The notes beneath the pieces are model-generated. The model did not search any database. It had not been told where the DNA came from and saw only the letters and a program-made list of their open reading frames with translations. Below are positions 26,726 through 36,699 of a stretch of DNA of 64,000 nt, piece by piece. Source of the DNA: Paraburkholderia oxyphila NBRC 105797 (GTDB lineage Bacteria > Pseudomonadota > Gammaproteobacteria > Burkholderiales > Burkholderiaceae). Both the position numbers and the translations under genes were made by a program. The stretch spans positions 1-64,000 of the forward strand of contig NZ_BAYD01000013.1 of the NCBI RefSeq assembly GCF_000685075.1, given 5' to 3'. How positions within the stretch are numbered: position 1 is the first letter of the stretch; the number at the start of each line of letters is the position of its first letter.

Positions 26726-27937
26726 ATGGTAAAAACAAGCCAACTCCCAGCCGTAGATCGGACGGTTCCATTAGAACAGATCAGTGAGTTCGCCGAGAAA
26801 GTGTCCATTTTCACGGATGAGCTTCGTGAGACGATCCTCGCTCCAAGGCCTCGCAAGACTGCTCCGGTCTTCAAGACCGGTGAAATTGCGGCCATGTGCA
26901 ACATCACGCATTCACAGGTGCAGTACCTGGCGACGAAAGGCGACGGGGAACTGCCGCCTGGAACAGCAGCGGGCGCCGGAAGGACAAGAACCTTTACCTT
27001 GGAGGAGGCTCGTGTCTGGGTGCAAAAGGTCTCCGATATATATCAGACGCCGCTGGTCACTGGAACCAAGGAGCCAGATGGCAAGATCATCATCACTGCG
27101 CAACTGAAAGGCGGATCAGCCAAGACGACGACGACCATGTGCCTCGCACAAGGGCTAACGTTGCGTGGACGCAAAGTTCTCGTTGTTGATCTGGATCCGC
27201 AGGCGTCCCTTTCTGAACTCTGCGGACTTTACGCAGAGAAGGACGTCACTCCTGAAGACACGGTTCTACCCTATATCTACGACCAGAGTATTGAAGGCGG
27301 ACTTTCGGCGCGCGTGCAATCGACGTACTGGGACGGACTGGACGTCATCCCCGCTCATACCGAGTTGATTGGGGCCGAGTTTCATTTGCCGGCGATGCAA
27401 AAGGTGAAGCCCGGGTTCAAATTCTGGACTGTGTTGAGAGAGGGCCTTGAACCGCTGCGCAAGCAGTATGACTACATTCTGATGGACACCTCGCCGTCGC
27501 TCTCCTACATGAATTTGAACGCGCTGCTTGCCGCGGATGCGTTGGTGATGCCGATGGTCCCCGAGAATCTTGACTTCATCAGTTCACTATCGTTTTGGCG
27601 CCTGTTCTCGGACGTCTCCAAAAGCTTCATCAAATACGAGCAAGGAAAGAAGTACGACTTCATCTCCCTTTTGCTTTCAAGAGTGGACTACGGACGCACG
27701 TCATCGGCACCGATCGTCCGGGCGTGGGCTGAAAGCGCATACGAAAACTGGTTGCACGCGATCGAGGTGCCTGCCAGTTCGGTAATGAGCACTGGCGCTC
27801 TGGCTTTCTCGACCGTATTTGATGTTAGTAGCACCCACAGTGCGGCAAAGGCGCTCCAGCGTGTGCGACAGCCGTTGATTGATTACTGCCGCTGGCTAGA
27901 CGAAATCTATGAAGAAAAATGGAGGACCGCGCAATGA
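26726..27937 (+). CDS. parA: ParA partition ATPase (type Ia)
   Basis: The 403-residue protein has an N-terminal helix-turn-helix region (VFKTGEIAAMCNITHSQVQY) as in P1-type ParA, which lets it repress its own promoter. The deviant Walker A follows at about residues 128-136 (KGGSAKTTT), then switch motifs VLVVDLDPQASLSELCGL and YDYILMDTSPSLSYMNLNAL. The second glycine of the usual KGGxGKT is alanine. ParA forms ATP-dependent gradients on the nucleoid that position ParB-parS complexes. Its stop overlaps the parB start (ATGA). Confidence 0.92.
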   Translation: MVKTSQLPAVDRTVPLEQISEFAEKVSIFTDELRETILAPRPRKTAPVFKTGEIAAMCNITHSQVQYLATKGDGELPPGTAAGAGRTRTFTLEEARVWVQKVSDIYQTPLVTGTKEPDGKIIITAQLKGGSAKTTTTMCLAQGLTLRGRKVLVVDLDPQASLSELCGLYAEKDVTPEDTVLPYIYDQSIEGGLSARVQSTYWDGLDVIPAHTELIGAEFHLPAMQKVKPGFKFWTVLREGLEPLRKQYDYILMDTSPSLSYMNLNALLAADALVMPMVPENLDFISSLSFWRLFSDVSKSFIKYEQGKKYDFISLLLSRVDYGRTSSAPIVRAWAESAYENWLHAIEVPASSVMSTGALAFSTVFDVSSTHSAAKALQRVRQPLIDYCRWLDEIYEEKWRTAQ

Positions 27938-28902
27938 GCAATATGCGTGAACAACTACTGGCAAAGACGGCTGGCATCCGGAAGACCTCGTCCATCAAGG
28001 AGGACGAGGTCAAGCGTTCGGAGCGGACGCAGACTGCCCCCGGGATGGCTGGTGCGCTCGCGGTTGCTCAACTCCGCGTGCAAGAACTGGAGGCCGCCGG
28101 CGTGACGTCGCAATTGCCGGTCGCCGAAATTGCGCCTAACCCGTGGCAGCCCCGCAGAGTCTTTAACGAAGCGAAACTGAGTGAGTTGGCTGAGTCGATT
28201 CGCGAGGTCGGACAGGTGCAGCCGATTGTGGTCCGGCGGGTTGAATCGGGTTACCAGATCGTTGCTGGGGAACGTCGCTGGCGTGCACACAAGGTTTTGG
28301 GCCTGGACACCATTAAATCGGTCGTCGCCGATTGCTCGGATTCTGATATGGCTGTTCTGGCGATGGTCGAGAACGTCAGCCGGGACGATCTTTCCGACTA
28401 CGAGATTAGCTTGTCGATTCGGAGAACCGAGAAGGAGTTTCCCGATCGGAAGCGGCTGGCCGAAGCGCTGGGTCTTTCCCGGAGTGGTCTCTTCCAGTTT
28501 CTTAGCTTTGACAAGCTGCCGCCGTTCATCCTCAAAGATATGGATATCCAGCCGCGCTTGTTGGGTGCCAATGCCGCGGACGCGATCGTATCGACGATTC
28601 GCAAATTTGGAGAAGCCGGATTGTCCGCCGCGCGGGAGGTGTGGCCTGACGTGGTGTCGGGAAACCTTGATCAGGGCAAGGCTGCGGCAGCGATCAAGAT
28701 GATCGCGACGCGCGGCGCAGTTTCCGCGACAGCGAACGAACGGAGCATCGACAAATTCTTTGCTGGGAAGGAGCACGCAGGGTCGATAACGAAGGATGCG
28801 AACGGCTTTGCTATCAAGTTCAAGCCCGGCATGGTGACGGATACACTTGAAGCCCAGATCAGAGAACTTATCAGCAAGACATTCAATCATCAGCCAAGGT
28901 GA
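27934..28902 (+). CDS. parB: ParB centromere-binding protein
   Basis: This 322-residue protein has the ParB/Spo0J N-terminal domain (LPVAEIAPNPWQPRRVFNEA, LSELAESIREVGQVQPIVVR, IVAGERRWRAHKVLGL; the ERRWRA box binds CTP) and a central HTH (KRLAEALGLSRSGLFQFLSF). A C-terminal dimerisation part follows. The start at 27934 is behind GGAGG and overlaps parA. It should bind the palindromes 170-1,420 bp downstream. A terminator follows 20 bases after the stop. Confidence 0.92.
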   Translation: MSNMREQLLAKTAGIRKTSSIKEDEVKRSERTQTAPGMAGALAVAQLRVQELEAAGVTSQLPVAEIAPNPWQPRRVFNEAKLSELAESIREVGQVQPIVVRRVESGYQIVAGERRWRAHKVLGLDTIKSVVADCSDSDMAVLAMVENVSRDDLSDYEISLSIRRTEKEFPDRKRLAEALGLSRSGLFQFLSFDKLPPFILKDMDIQPRLLGANAADAIVSTIRKFGEAGLSAAREVWPDVVSGNLDQGKAAAAIKMIATRGAVSATANERSIDKFFAGKEHAGSITKDANGFAIKFKPGMVTDTLEAQIRELISKTFNHQPR

Positions 28903-28922
28903 CCCGGACTGACTTTAAGAAG

Positions 28923-28946
28923 ACCCGCGTGAAGCGGGTTTTTTTT
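28923..28946 (+). terminator. Rho-independent terminator of parAB
   Basis: ACCCGC pairs with GCGGGT around a GTGAA loop and is followed by eight T. It lies 20 bases after parB. Confidence 0.85.
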
Positions 28947-29074
28947 CGACCTCAGCACCGGAAATTTGCCAGGACTTTAGACTTGCTTCGGGCGTTTGGA
29001 CACACATTCAAACATGCACATCGCCGTGGGCGGGGGCAAATGCTTCACTGCGCTCGGGACGGAGAGGTGGTCGC

Positions 29075-29089
29075 GTCCATATTATGGAC
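29075..29089. other. Candidate parS site 1
   Basis: GTCCATA T TATGGAC is a perfect palindrome with a one-base centre. It is the first of four copies downstream of parB and the copy closest to it. Confidence 0.65.
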
Positions 29090-29207
29090 TTCGTCATTGA
29101 GCGTGCGGCCGTGATCGCGTACTCGATCCGATTGCGGTGGATGTGTCAGATATTTAGACTGAGCTACCCCCAAAGGAATTTGTCACCTGCCTTTCGCTGC
29201 GGTAAAG

Positions 29208-29224
29208 AGTCCATACTATGGACT
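29208..29224. other. Candidate parS site 2
   Basis: AGTCCATA C TATGGACT is a perfect 17-bp palindrome and shares its core exactly with site 4. Confidence 0.7.
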
Positions 29225-29454
29225 GAGCGAAGAATCGCCGGTTGCTCGCGCCTCATGGCTGGGTGCCCAGGTGTGAAGCATCAATATGTTGTATCGGTTC
29301 GCCAGGACCGAGTCTGAGAGACCGGACTGCGCCCAACGTCCAACTTTCCAGGAAAACCGCCGGTTCAGCATCCGTAAGAAGGCCCGACTCACCTTTGGCC
29401 GTCGACTCGATAGGGCTCAAGAGATCAGCATTTCCGGCTCGAGCGAGCGGCATG

Positions 29455-29730
29455 CCGCTGCCATCGTGGCGTGACGGCGCCCGTTGTGCGCAAGTACTTT
29501 GGCCGCTATCTGGCGAGCGATTTGGCGGCTCTGCCGACGCTTCGTCGTGCACGATCGCTCCAGCGAGAGCGCTGATGATCATGGAATTGCGCCAGCAGCG
29601 CCTGCTACGGCCGCAGAATACTCGACAGGTTGGTGTGTCTGCCTCAACGGTCAGCCAGGTGCTGGCTTACGCCAGACGGTCCCGTTTGATTGATCTGCAT
29701 CCTGACTTGCCGCATATCTATATAAGGTAA
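29455..29730 (+). pseudogene. IS481-family transposase relic
   Basis: Two frames keep traces of the N-terminal HTH region of IS481-type DDE transposases: VVRKYFGRYLASDLAALPTL, then ELRQQRLLRPQNTRQVGVSA and STVSQVLAYARRSRLIDLHP. The catalytic core is absent, and no terminal repeats are seen. It lies between candidate parS sites 2 and 3. Confidence 0.5.
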
Positions 29731-29980
29731 ATCGTGCGCATTGCGCGCCCTAACCTTCGCGGACGTACCAGAACTCTGCTAACCGCAGCGACGCGTTCGC
29801 AAGCCAAGCAGACAGCATTACTACGACCGGCATCCGCGGCGTCGTGGCAATGCTCAGGCTACCCAATTCGAGAAATAACTTCGTGTGACGTAGCGCCGAG
29901 CATAGTGTCGCACTTAAACGCTACCCACGTCGCATCAGGATGCCTCAGATGTAAGGGCGAGGCGCACGCTTATTCGGGTG

Positions 29981-30013
29981 GAGAGGCTAGTTCATAGTAT
30001 GGACTAGCCTCTC
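29981..30013. other. Candidate parS site 3 (extended palindrome)
   Basis: The core AGTTCATA G TATGGACT has one arm mismatch. The dyad extends outwards with GAGAGGCT / AGCCTCTC, making 16-bp arms with a single mismatch in 33 bp. Confidence 0.65.
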
Positions 30014-30296
30014 CAATCGACCGTCGCGCGCAACGTGCGAGTACTTGCGTACAGTGCGGATTAGCGTTCGTCTGTGCTGTTCATGAGGATTCGGTCAATG
30101 AAGAAGCGTGACGCGCCGCTTCATAGGTTGACGCCGTTCTGGCCCGTTTGGTTACGGGCGCAATCGCTCGAGAATTTGCATAGTTACAGCGGGCTTGTCA
30201 CGACGCTTCGCCGACTCTGTTTTTTGAAAATTAAAGCCCGGAGATATCTACGATTTCACGGGAAGGCGGTGTTCACTCTATCCATCGGACTTACCA

Positions 30297-30325
30297 TGAG
30301 CGAGTCCATACTATGGACTCGCTCA
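30297..30325. other. Candidate parS site 4 (extended palindrome)
   Basis: The arms TGAGCGAGTCCATA and TATGGACTCGCTCA flank a single C, giving a perfect 29-bp dyad. The 17-bp core is identical to site 2. Confidence 0.7.
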
Positions 30326-31869
30326 GGCACGATCGAACGATGCATAGTGTGGCAGTTCAGGAAGCTGCCACGCTCTCCACGGTTGTCGTTCCACTGCTTG
30401 GCCCCGAAATTTGACGTGGTTAGCAATCGGGCGCAGATGCGCTGACTGCTTTTCAAGGCCAAACATTGGCTGATTTGAGCCCCTCACCCCGATCTGGCAA
30501 TTTTGCCTGCGGCGCTTTGGGTTCTCCTGTTGCGGATCATTGGCGACGTAACGACTCCCACGCTTGCATTGCGTTTCGCATTTCAATGCAGGCATTGCCT
30601 GACGCGGGATGCGGAGCTCGAGCGATATCTCACGCGGCGCGGCAGTCGATCAACACTTCTGACTGCCGGCAACGGGTGCCCGATCGTTCGTACCAGAGGG
30701 ATTCTGCGCTGTCGGATGAGTGCCTATGAATGGGGCTAGTAGCCCAAACCGCGACCGTCATTGTTACGGAGTCGGGCTGACGCATCCCACGCCGAGCGTC
30801 GGTGTGACGTCATCCGTAGGAGCCGTCCTACGATGTCTCGCGAGCACACGCCTCGACATAGTTTTGGCAAGCAAGAATCCGCGGAGATTCCGCTCCAACG
30901 CTGGACCTTGTGGTGTCGTGACTAAAGCATGCGGCACGCCCCAGGTAAGCGGGTGTCGCCAGAATACTTCTGACTGTACAGAAGGGCGAACTGTGATTGA
31001 TGCATCGACGCCGCTAGAGATGTCGCTAACTACAGAATTCCGTCCGATCAGGATTCCATGCGGGCTATCTTTCACAGGAAGGAACATTGAGTAATGTGGC
31101 TCTGGGGTGGTGTGGCACGCTCCGTCGGAACGCGATTAGCAGCACAACATCTTGCGCCGCGCCGTGCGATCCGGATCAGGTGCGCCGACAATTGATTCGG
31201 GTGTTGACCGTCAGGGAGAGCATCCGGGGGATGCGTAACCCTCCGGGTACTCTGACGGTTGGTTTTCAAACGGCATCGACGGTCGAGTGCGTTGTCCCAA
31301 ATGCAAGTGCTTGATGACCAAAGGTGGCAGTGTCTGTGCGTGATGGCACCCGGCTGAGATTTACGGCGAGCGTCAGAGTGATCGGTTGTAGAATCGCCCA
31401 ACCGCGGCGTCGACAGTGCAGCACACCGATTGGCTTGCGCTGGAAGCATTTAATCAAGGGCCGCGATTCGCCGCGGACCATTGAACGCAGGTGTCCAAAC
31501 CTTGACTGCTTTCGCCGGATTCGGATTGATTGGCCGTGCATGAGAGCTTCTCGAAACGCTGCCGTTTATGGTGCACATTATGCAACTAACCGCACGAAAC
31601 GTCCGATCATTGATCGTACAGCGCGAATTCCGAGGAAGGGCCTCCGACAATTACCCATGTCAAATACTCAAATCGTGGACAGTCACGGCTATAAGCCGGC
31701 GAATCACGACGGGCACTTTCGTGAAACATTCGGGGATGGTTAAAACGGGGGCCGAAACCCAGACCAGGCGGGTGGTTGGACCTAATCGCCAAGGAATGTT
31801 TCACGCATTCCCGGTGCGATTACGGCCAGTTTCACTCACCATCTCGCCCGAAGCCGCCAATTCTGACTT
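30326..31869. other. Gene-poor region after the centromere
   Basis: Only short frames without ribosome-binding sites or recognisable motifs are present, apart from decayed traces. No further copy of the parS-like palindrome is seen. Composition is less biased than in real genes. Confidence 0.4.
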
Positions 31870-32830
31870 CCTGCGCTGGGATGTATCAAAAAACACGTAA
31901 TTTGTAATGTCGTGGAGTTGGTGGAGGTAACGGACGGATTCGGCGGTGACCGGGGCCAAACCGTCGTCGGAGAAAAGTTCGCCTTTGGGGAAGTCTTGCG
32001 ACATCGCGTGGGCTGGAGCGCAAGCTCCTTAAACAAGCTCTCGAAATATTCCTGCGCGCTCCACGCGAGCGATTGGGCGATCGATTTGTTGGCGAGGTCC
32101 ATGGCGCCATCGTCATCGCCGGCTAGCACGGCATTGTAAGTCAGGGCATCGTAGTCGATCTTGACATTGAGTGCTTGTTGGTACGACGGACCCGCTTCTT
32201 GCAACGCTCGATGGCCAGGCGGTCCTGCCTGCGCATTGCAGGCGCGGTTGAGAGGAGCGAAAGGCGTCCATAACTGAAATGGGAGCGGCACCAGACGCAT
32301 CGAAACGGCGCCTCGATTATGCTGGCGCTGACGATGTAAGGCGTCTCGCGTCGCCAGTGTGGACAACGCGTTTCGAGTGATTGTTGATGCGCGGGACAGC
32401 GGTCTTCCTCCTCAAGCTGATGCAGCACGCTGTGATAGCTGTGAGCCGCGCATTGTCGGCAATATCGGAAATTTGTGTGATACCGGCCATGCCGCTGGGC
32501 ATCATGCAACGATACGAGCAACACGTTTCTGGGCAAACGTATCAAGCGGCATAGGTCCTTGACGTTGATCGCCTTGCGCACCGGCACCACGCCTTCAGAC
32601 GGATCAACCACGGGGCACACCAGGTGGAGCAGTACATGGCCCGGCAGCGCGTTGGCGCAAGCGAACTTCCACAGGATCGAGAGCAGGGGTTCCCCCGGCA
32701 TCAGCCATGTGACATTGAAGACGCCGTCCAACGCCAGCCGGAGTTGCCATTCATCGAATGTCAGAATCGGAAGGCGTGGCGGCTTGAGCGCATTGGCACT
32801 ACGCTTGGGCAAGTATGCGTCCGGTGGCAT
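31870..32830 (-). pseudogene. TniQ/TnsD-like targeting protein relic
   Basis: From the ATG at 32830 the frame shows the TniQ pattern (GEPLLSILWKFACANALPGH) and its zinc-finger segment FRYCRQCAAHSYHSVLHQLE with CPAHQQSLETRCPH. Near 32200 it shifts frame into ALNVKIDYDALTYNAVLAGD and MDLANKSIAQSLAWSAQEYF, and shifts again near 32010 into MSQDFPKGELFSDDGLAPVT. At least two frameshifts make it dead. TniQ proteins choose target sites for Tn7-like transposons and work with TnsA, TnsB and TnsC. The TnsC-like relic overlaps its start. Confidence 0.6.
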
Positions 32831-33338
32831 GGCGGGACTGAATATAGCCGCAGTGTTGTACGGCGTAGGTCCACAAGGCTGACTCGGGACAGTAACCCGG
32901 CGCATCCTTGAGCTCGCTTTCCTTGAGCACAATCTCGACGGCACGTGCGAACGATTCCATTGGGATCGAGAGGCTTCCTGGCAAGCTCGCCTTGTGGTGT
33001 GCGGCGTCGAACGCCTGCAATAGCAGACCAGCGTCGTTGACCAGGCGATAGCCGGCGTCAAACGCTCGCGGCACGTAGAACCGCGTGAAGCTCCAAGGGG
33101 TGCCCTCCGGGTAGGCGGTCTGATCGTAGCCATTCAGGCACGTGGCGACATCCTCGGCATTCCTGATGCCGTAGAACGCAAGTTCCTCGACCATGAGACG
33201 CACGACAATTTGTGTTTTGCCGGCGACCTGCAAGGCCGTCTTCTGCGCCAGCAGTTCCTCTTGTCCGACGAGGAACGTGAAGAGCTTGATCTGCTGGCGC
33301 TCGAGCACGTCGTGGACATCGCGTAGCCATTCGTACCG
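32799..33338 (-). pseudogene. TnsC-like AAA+ ATPase, C-terminal part
   Basis: The second half of an AAA+ regulator of the Tn7 TnsC/TniB group is readable: EWLRDVHDVLERQQIKLFTF, LVGQEELLAQKTALQV, and TQIVVRLMVEELAFYGIRNA, then YPEGTPWSFTRFYVPRAFDA. The Walker A and B motifs are missing because the 5' half is deleted and fused in frame to a TnsA-like N-terminus. In intact elements this ATPase couples target selection (TniQ) to the transposase. Confidence 0.6.
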
Positions 33339-33457
33339 ACTGCGCGTTTGGTGCTGTGCAGTTTCAAAATTTCCTGCCGCAGTTTCAGATCGTGCGGTAC
33401 GCCACGCCACGCCCCTTGTGCTTCGAGCATCAAGATCTGCATCAGGCTTGCCGTTAT

Positions 33458-33640
33458 CCACGGCGACAGGATCGGCCAGGAGTAGCAATTCCTGACGGTC
33501 ACCGTAGCAGACCTGGAAATCCGCGAGTAACCGGCGACCACCGAACTGGACAAAGCCAGGGCGTTCGCAGAAGGCACGCACGGTCGGATCTGACTCGAGC
33601 ACGATCCATTCATCGACGGCGTAGCGTCGGTCGATTGCTT
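33458..33640 (-). pseudogene. TnsA-like endonuclease N-terminal fragment
   Basis: The frame reads RRYAVDEWIVLESDPTVRAF, then CERPGFVQFGGRRLLADFQV and YGDRQELLLLADP. This matches the start of TnsA-type endonucleases of Tn7-like elements (E.E...R.FCE.P..V...G..H..DF.V). It continues in frame through a junk linker into the TnsC-like piece, so tnsB and most of tnsA are lost. Confidence 0.5.
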
Positions 33641-33844
33641 CGTTTAGAGTGCAAATAAAATCGTCAATTCGGAGCGCAGAATCCCAACACTACAAGGATT
33701 CCGAAGTGACAACTTTGTTTTCTTCTACGGAACGAGAGAGCCTTTTCAAAAAACGCTGCCGCCGGAAAAAGACGAGCGAAAATTTCACCCTCAACCCTGG
33801 GAGCCAGCGCGCCCCGTTTCCGGATCGGCGGAAAATTCGTGCCG

Positions 33845-34056
33845 TAAGTCATTGAACAGGCTTGAGCCCAAAGCAATCCAGCGTCCAGTGCTTCCTGTCC
33901 GGTATCCAAGACACCCACGACACCTGATGTCTCGACCAGCCTGTTGTCCCGGGTAATTGTGCCGCTCGCGGCATAACGTTCGGGGGCGAGCAGTTCATCC
34001 TGCTTCACTATTGCGTGACGCCACAAGACATAACCCCGGTACCTTTCCTGCTCCAT
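33845..34056 (-). pseudogene. Conserved hypothetical protein fragment
   Basis: The ATG at 34056 starts MEQERYRGYVLWRHAIVKQD, then ELLAPERYAASGTITRDNRL and VVGVLDTGQEALDAGLLWAQ. It resembles short Burkholderia proteins of the RGY...A.G...R pattern (one domain of beta strands then a helix, ending in WA). The frame runs on into poor sequence to 33664, so the natural stop is lost. Positions 34057-34940 show no further gene. Confidence 0.45.
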
Positions 34057-34940
34057 TGCTTTCAACCTCGCTTGATTGACTTTCGGCTTACAGTGGTTGA
34101 GAGGTTCAGGGGAAACGTCGCGCAATAGTGTGGCTTCGAAGGTCAAAGCAGCCGGTCGTGGAACGGGCGTGGAGTTGAGTTTATGTGGGTTGCTTCGACG
34201 AGTCCTCGTCGATGTTCTCTGACAACGTGCGGTAAAGCATCTCCGCCATTCCTTGAGCCAGCCGGAAAGGTGTACAACGCGCAGGCCATTTTCGCTGCAG
34301 GCTACACGCGCGACATCACTTTTTACGGTGGCAGGCAGGCGCGTCCTGAGCAACAGGCCGTATGCAGATGCTTTACTCAGTCTGCCGATCCTGCCCGCGT
34401 GACGGGGTGATCCTCCGGCGCGCATTCGTCATCTGAGCGCCTGGCGACGGCTGACGAGCCAGGAGCCTCTGGAGCGAGGAAGATGGTATTGGCTTCGGGG
34501 CCCATTCGGCGCTTGAGCGGCGCGGCTCTCAAGCGGCGCCAGCACGCTCGGTCCTGATTGTGGCCAGTCTGCTCCCGCCGTATGTCATCTTTTTGCGTTC
34601 ACGATTTCGCGTATGGGACGGAAAGGAGCATCGGTCACGCGAACGACGACCTGCAGGCATGTGTCTGGACAATAGGGCGTTGAACGGTTTGCGGCGAGGT
34701 AGCATTCGAACGGAAAAGGCAGCAGGTGCGGTACGCACAGACAACATCGGACGTGATTCTATTTTTATCCAGTGACATTCAAACCGTTGCGCGCCGCTCA
34801 TTCAATTTGCACGAGCGTACTGATAAAGTCATAATCACCACCGCGACGATGGCGACAATTCTGACGCGCAGACCGAACTTCGATATGCCAGGGAAGTTCC
34901 AGGATCGCATGAACGGTAAACCCCACAGGGAGGAATAGAA

Positions 34941-35543
34941 ATGGCTACGCTGGACGCAATCAATTCGAAAATTGCAAAACTCCAGAAGCAGGCAGCGACA
35001 ATCGCCGAGAAACAGACGTCGGTGGGCCTGACCAAAATCCGTGAGCTGATGCAAAAGCACGGACTGACTGTCGCTGACATTGAAGCCTTTGTCGGCAAAA
35101 AGCGCGGTCGCAAGGCTGCAGCTACGGGTGCAAAGGCAGCAGCAAAAGCACCACGCGCGAGCGTCCATCACGTTGCACCCAAATACGCGGATCCGAAAAC
35201 GGGCGCGACGTGGACGGGTCGTGGGCGCGCACCCCTCTGGATCCGCGACGTGAAGGATCGTTCGAAAGTCCTGATTGAAGGCGGTGCGACGGCTAGAGAT
35301 ACCGACGAAAAAGCGGCACCGGCGAAAACGGCATCTGCAAAGCGTGTTGCGGCGAAGAAGGTCGCGAAGCAGCCGGCCGTCGCGAAAAAGGCTGGCCGAA
35401 GTGCGGCTGCTCCGGCAACGGGTGTACGCGGACGTAAGGCCGCAGCACCCGCGAAAAAGGCTTCGGCACCGCGCAAGGTCGCTGCCAAGAAGGCACCAGC
35501 CGTCGTTGAGGCGACTGCGATGCCTGAAGTCGCGGCAGCGTAA
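34941..35543 (+). CDS. H-NS family nucleoid protein with Ala/Lys-rich tail
   Basis: The 200-residue protein starts after AGGGAGGA. Residues 1-60 are the coiled oligomerisation region (MATLDAINSKIAKLQKQAAT; VGLTKIRELMQKHGLTVADI). Residues 75-105 carry the H-NS DNA-binding motif (KYADPKTGATWTGRGRAPLW). The last 90 residues are Ala/Lys/Pro repeats like eukaryotic histone H1 tails (AKKAGRSAAAPA, KKASAPRKVAAKKAP). It should coat AT-rich and foreign DNA and silence it. A replicon-encoded copy may help the plasmid pass unnoticed. The tail-extended form is longer than typical 100-residue Burkholderia H-NS. Confidence 0.9.
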   Translation: MATLDAINSKIAKLQKQAATIAEKQTSVGLTKIRELMQKHGLTVADIEAFVGKKRGRKAAATGAKAAAKAPRASVHHVAPKYADPKTGATWTGRGRAPLWIRDVKDRSKVLIEGGATARDTDEKAAPAKTASAKRVAAKKVAKQPAVAKKAGRSAAAPATGVRGRKAAAPAKKASAPRKVAAKKAPAVVEATAMPEVAAA

Positions 35544-35701
35544 CGGGTGATTCAGCCGTGGCTGGCGGAGCGACATGCTGGCCACGCCGCATTCGCAGCC
35601 CGCTACGGCTGATCACTCAGGTCCCTTTGCGCGTCGCCTTACGTCGAGGTGACGTCTTTCCGTGAGGAAGCGCGGACGCAGGTCCGCGTGCCTTTAACCC
35701 C

Positions 35702-36046
35702 ATGCCCCACCGTTTCGAGCTGGTTTCGCTGGCGTTGCCAGCAGACTGTCCACCGGAGTCGGTTCCTTCCGCGGTCGGTCGGCTGATCTCGGCCGCCTGG
35801 CCGGGCATGAGCCGCGCCCAACTCGTGGACCGTGCCCGTCGGCTCGACATGCGTGCGTCGCTGCGGGTGCAGCCCGGTTTCGGACCGGATGGGCTGACGC
35901 AGTTCAGGCTCGCGCTCAGCTTTGCGGATGAGCGTTTCGAACTGATCGCCCATGTACGTCGGGTTATTCGCCGACGCACAGGTGCAAGGCGCCAGAAACC
36001 GTCACTGCCTCCAGCGCGCGATATCAGGCAACAAAGCCTTTTCTGA
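35702..36046 (+). CDS. Hypothetical protein, 114 aa
   Basis: The frame reads MPHRFELVSLALPADCPPES, then VGRLISAAWPGMSRAQLVDR and RRLDMRASLRVQPGFGPDGL, ending in a basic helix (FELIAHVRRVIRRRTGARRQ). Codon use is good and composition is protein-like. The ATG lacks a clear ribosome-binding site, which weakens the call. Soluble, basic and unrecognised. It follows the H-NS gene in the same direction by 160 bp. Confidence 0.5.
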   Translation: MPHRFELVSLALPADCPPESVPSAVGRLISAAWPGMSRAQLVDRARRLDMRASLRVQPGFGPDGLTQFRLALSFADERFELIAHVRRVIRRRTGARRQKPSLPPARDIRQQSLF

Positions 36047-36110
36047 GTTTTCCCGAGGCCGCGCAACGGCGCCGATCGTCAGGCAGGCGTCACCGCGGGA
36101 ATAACAAACG

Positions 36111-36302
36111 CTAGAGAATCCTGAGATTGCGAATCTTTCCAATTGTCGGTGAGCGTTCAATGATCAGGCTGGCGATGAACTCAGGCAACAGGGCGCGCGG
36201 CACGTTCGCGGGAACATCGGTCACGAGTTGCGAGGGCACCTGAACGATGAATTCCTCCGACGCAGAGGCCAGGCTATGTTCGTAAGCGACGCGAATTTCC
36301 AT
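36111..36302 (-). CDS. Small hypothetical protein, 63 aa
   Basis: The ATG at 36302 gives MEIRVAYEHSLASASEEFIV, then QVPSQLVTDVPANVPRALLP and EFIASLIIERSPTIGKIRNL. It is a compact alpha/beta product with normal codon use but a weak ribosome-binding site. No family recognised. Positions 36303-36699 hold nothing else supportable. Confidence 0.45.
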   Translation of the reverse strand: MEIRVAYEHSLASASEEFIVQVPSQLVTDVPANVPRALLPEFIASLIIERSPTIGKIRNLRIL

Positions 36303-36699
36303 GTGTTTTCGTTCGGGGAAGTTGTTGCCGGCAACGCATTCGGCGTGCGCAGCAGCCGTGCATCGTTCTGGCCGCAGTGTAGCGCGGAATGCCCTGGCCG
36401 TTGCTCCGCTGGGGGCTGTTGAATGGTTTGTTATGAGCGCCTGCGCGCTTTGCCAGCGATCGCAGGGTATGCCGATCGCGATCTCTCCTTTGCCACGCAC
36501 GTGCGGGAGTTTGGTCTCCGTCTATGGGAACCGGTTACCAACGGGCTGCACTGGATAGCCATTTGACGGTTGCGTGCGGCTTGCTTCAAACCGCGCGTCT
36601 TCGCTTGGCGGCGAGGTTGAATGCGCGTCGCGCTGACTGATGTGTGATCCCGGTTCATGAGACACGATGAAGCTACCGTGCAACCTGGACGTGGCTTTC

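Noticed and set aside
27955..28890. 311-codon frame opposite parB
   Set aside because: Antisense shadow; parB has all family motifs.
31681..31810. GTTTCAC/GTGAAAC half-sites like the chromosomal parS
   Set aside because: They do not form the full palindrome, and the AGTCCATA palindrome cluster is a far better candidate.
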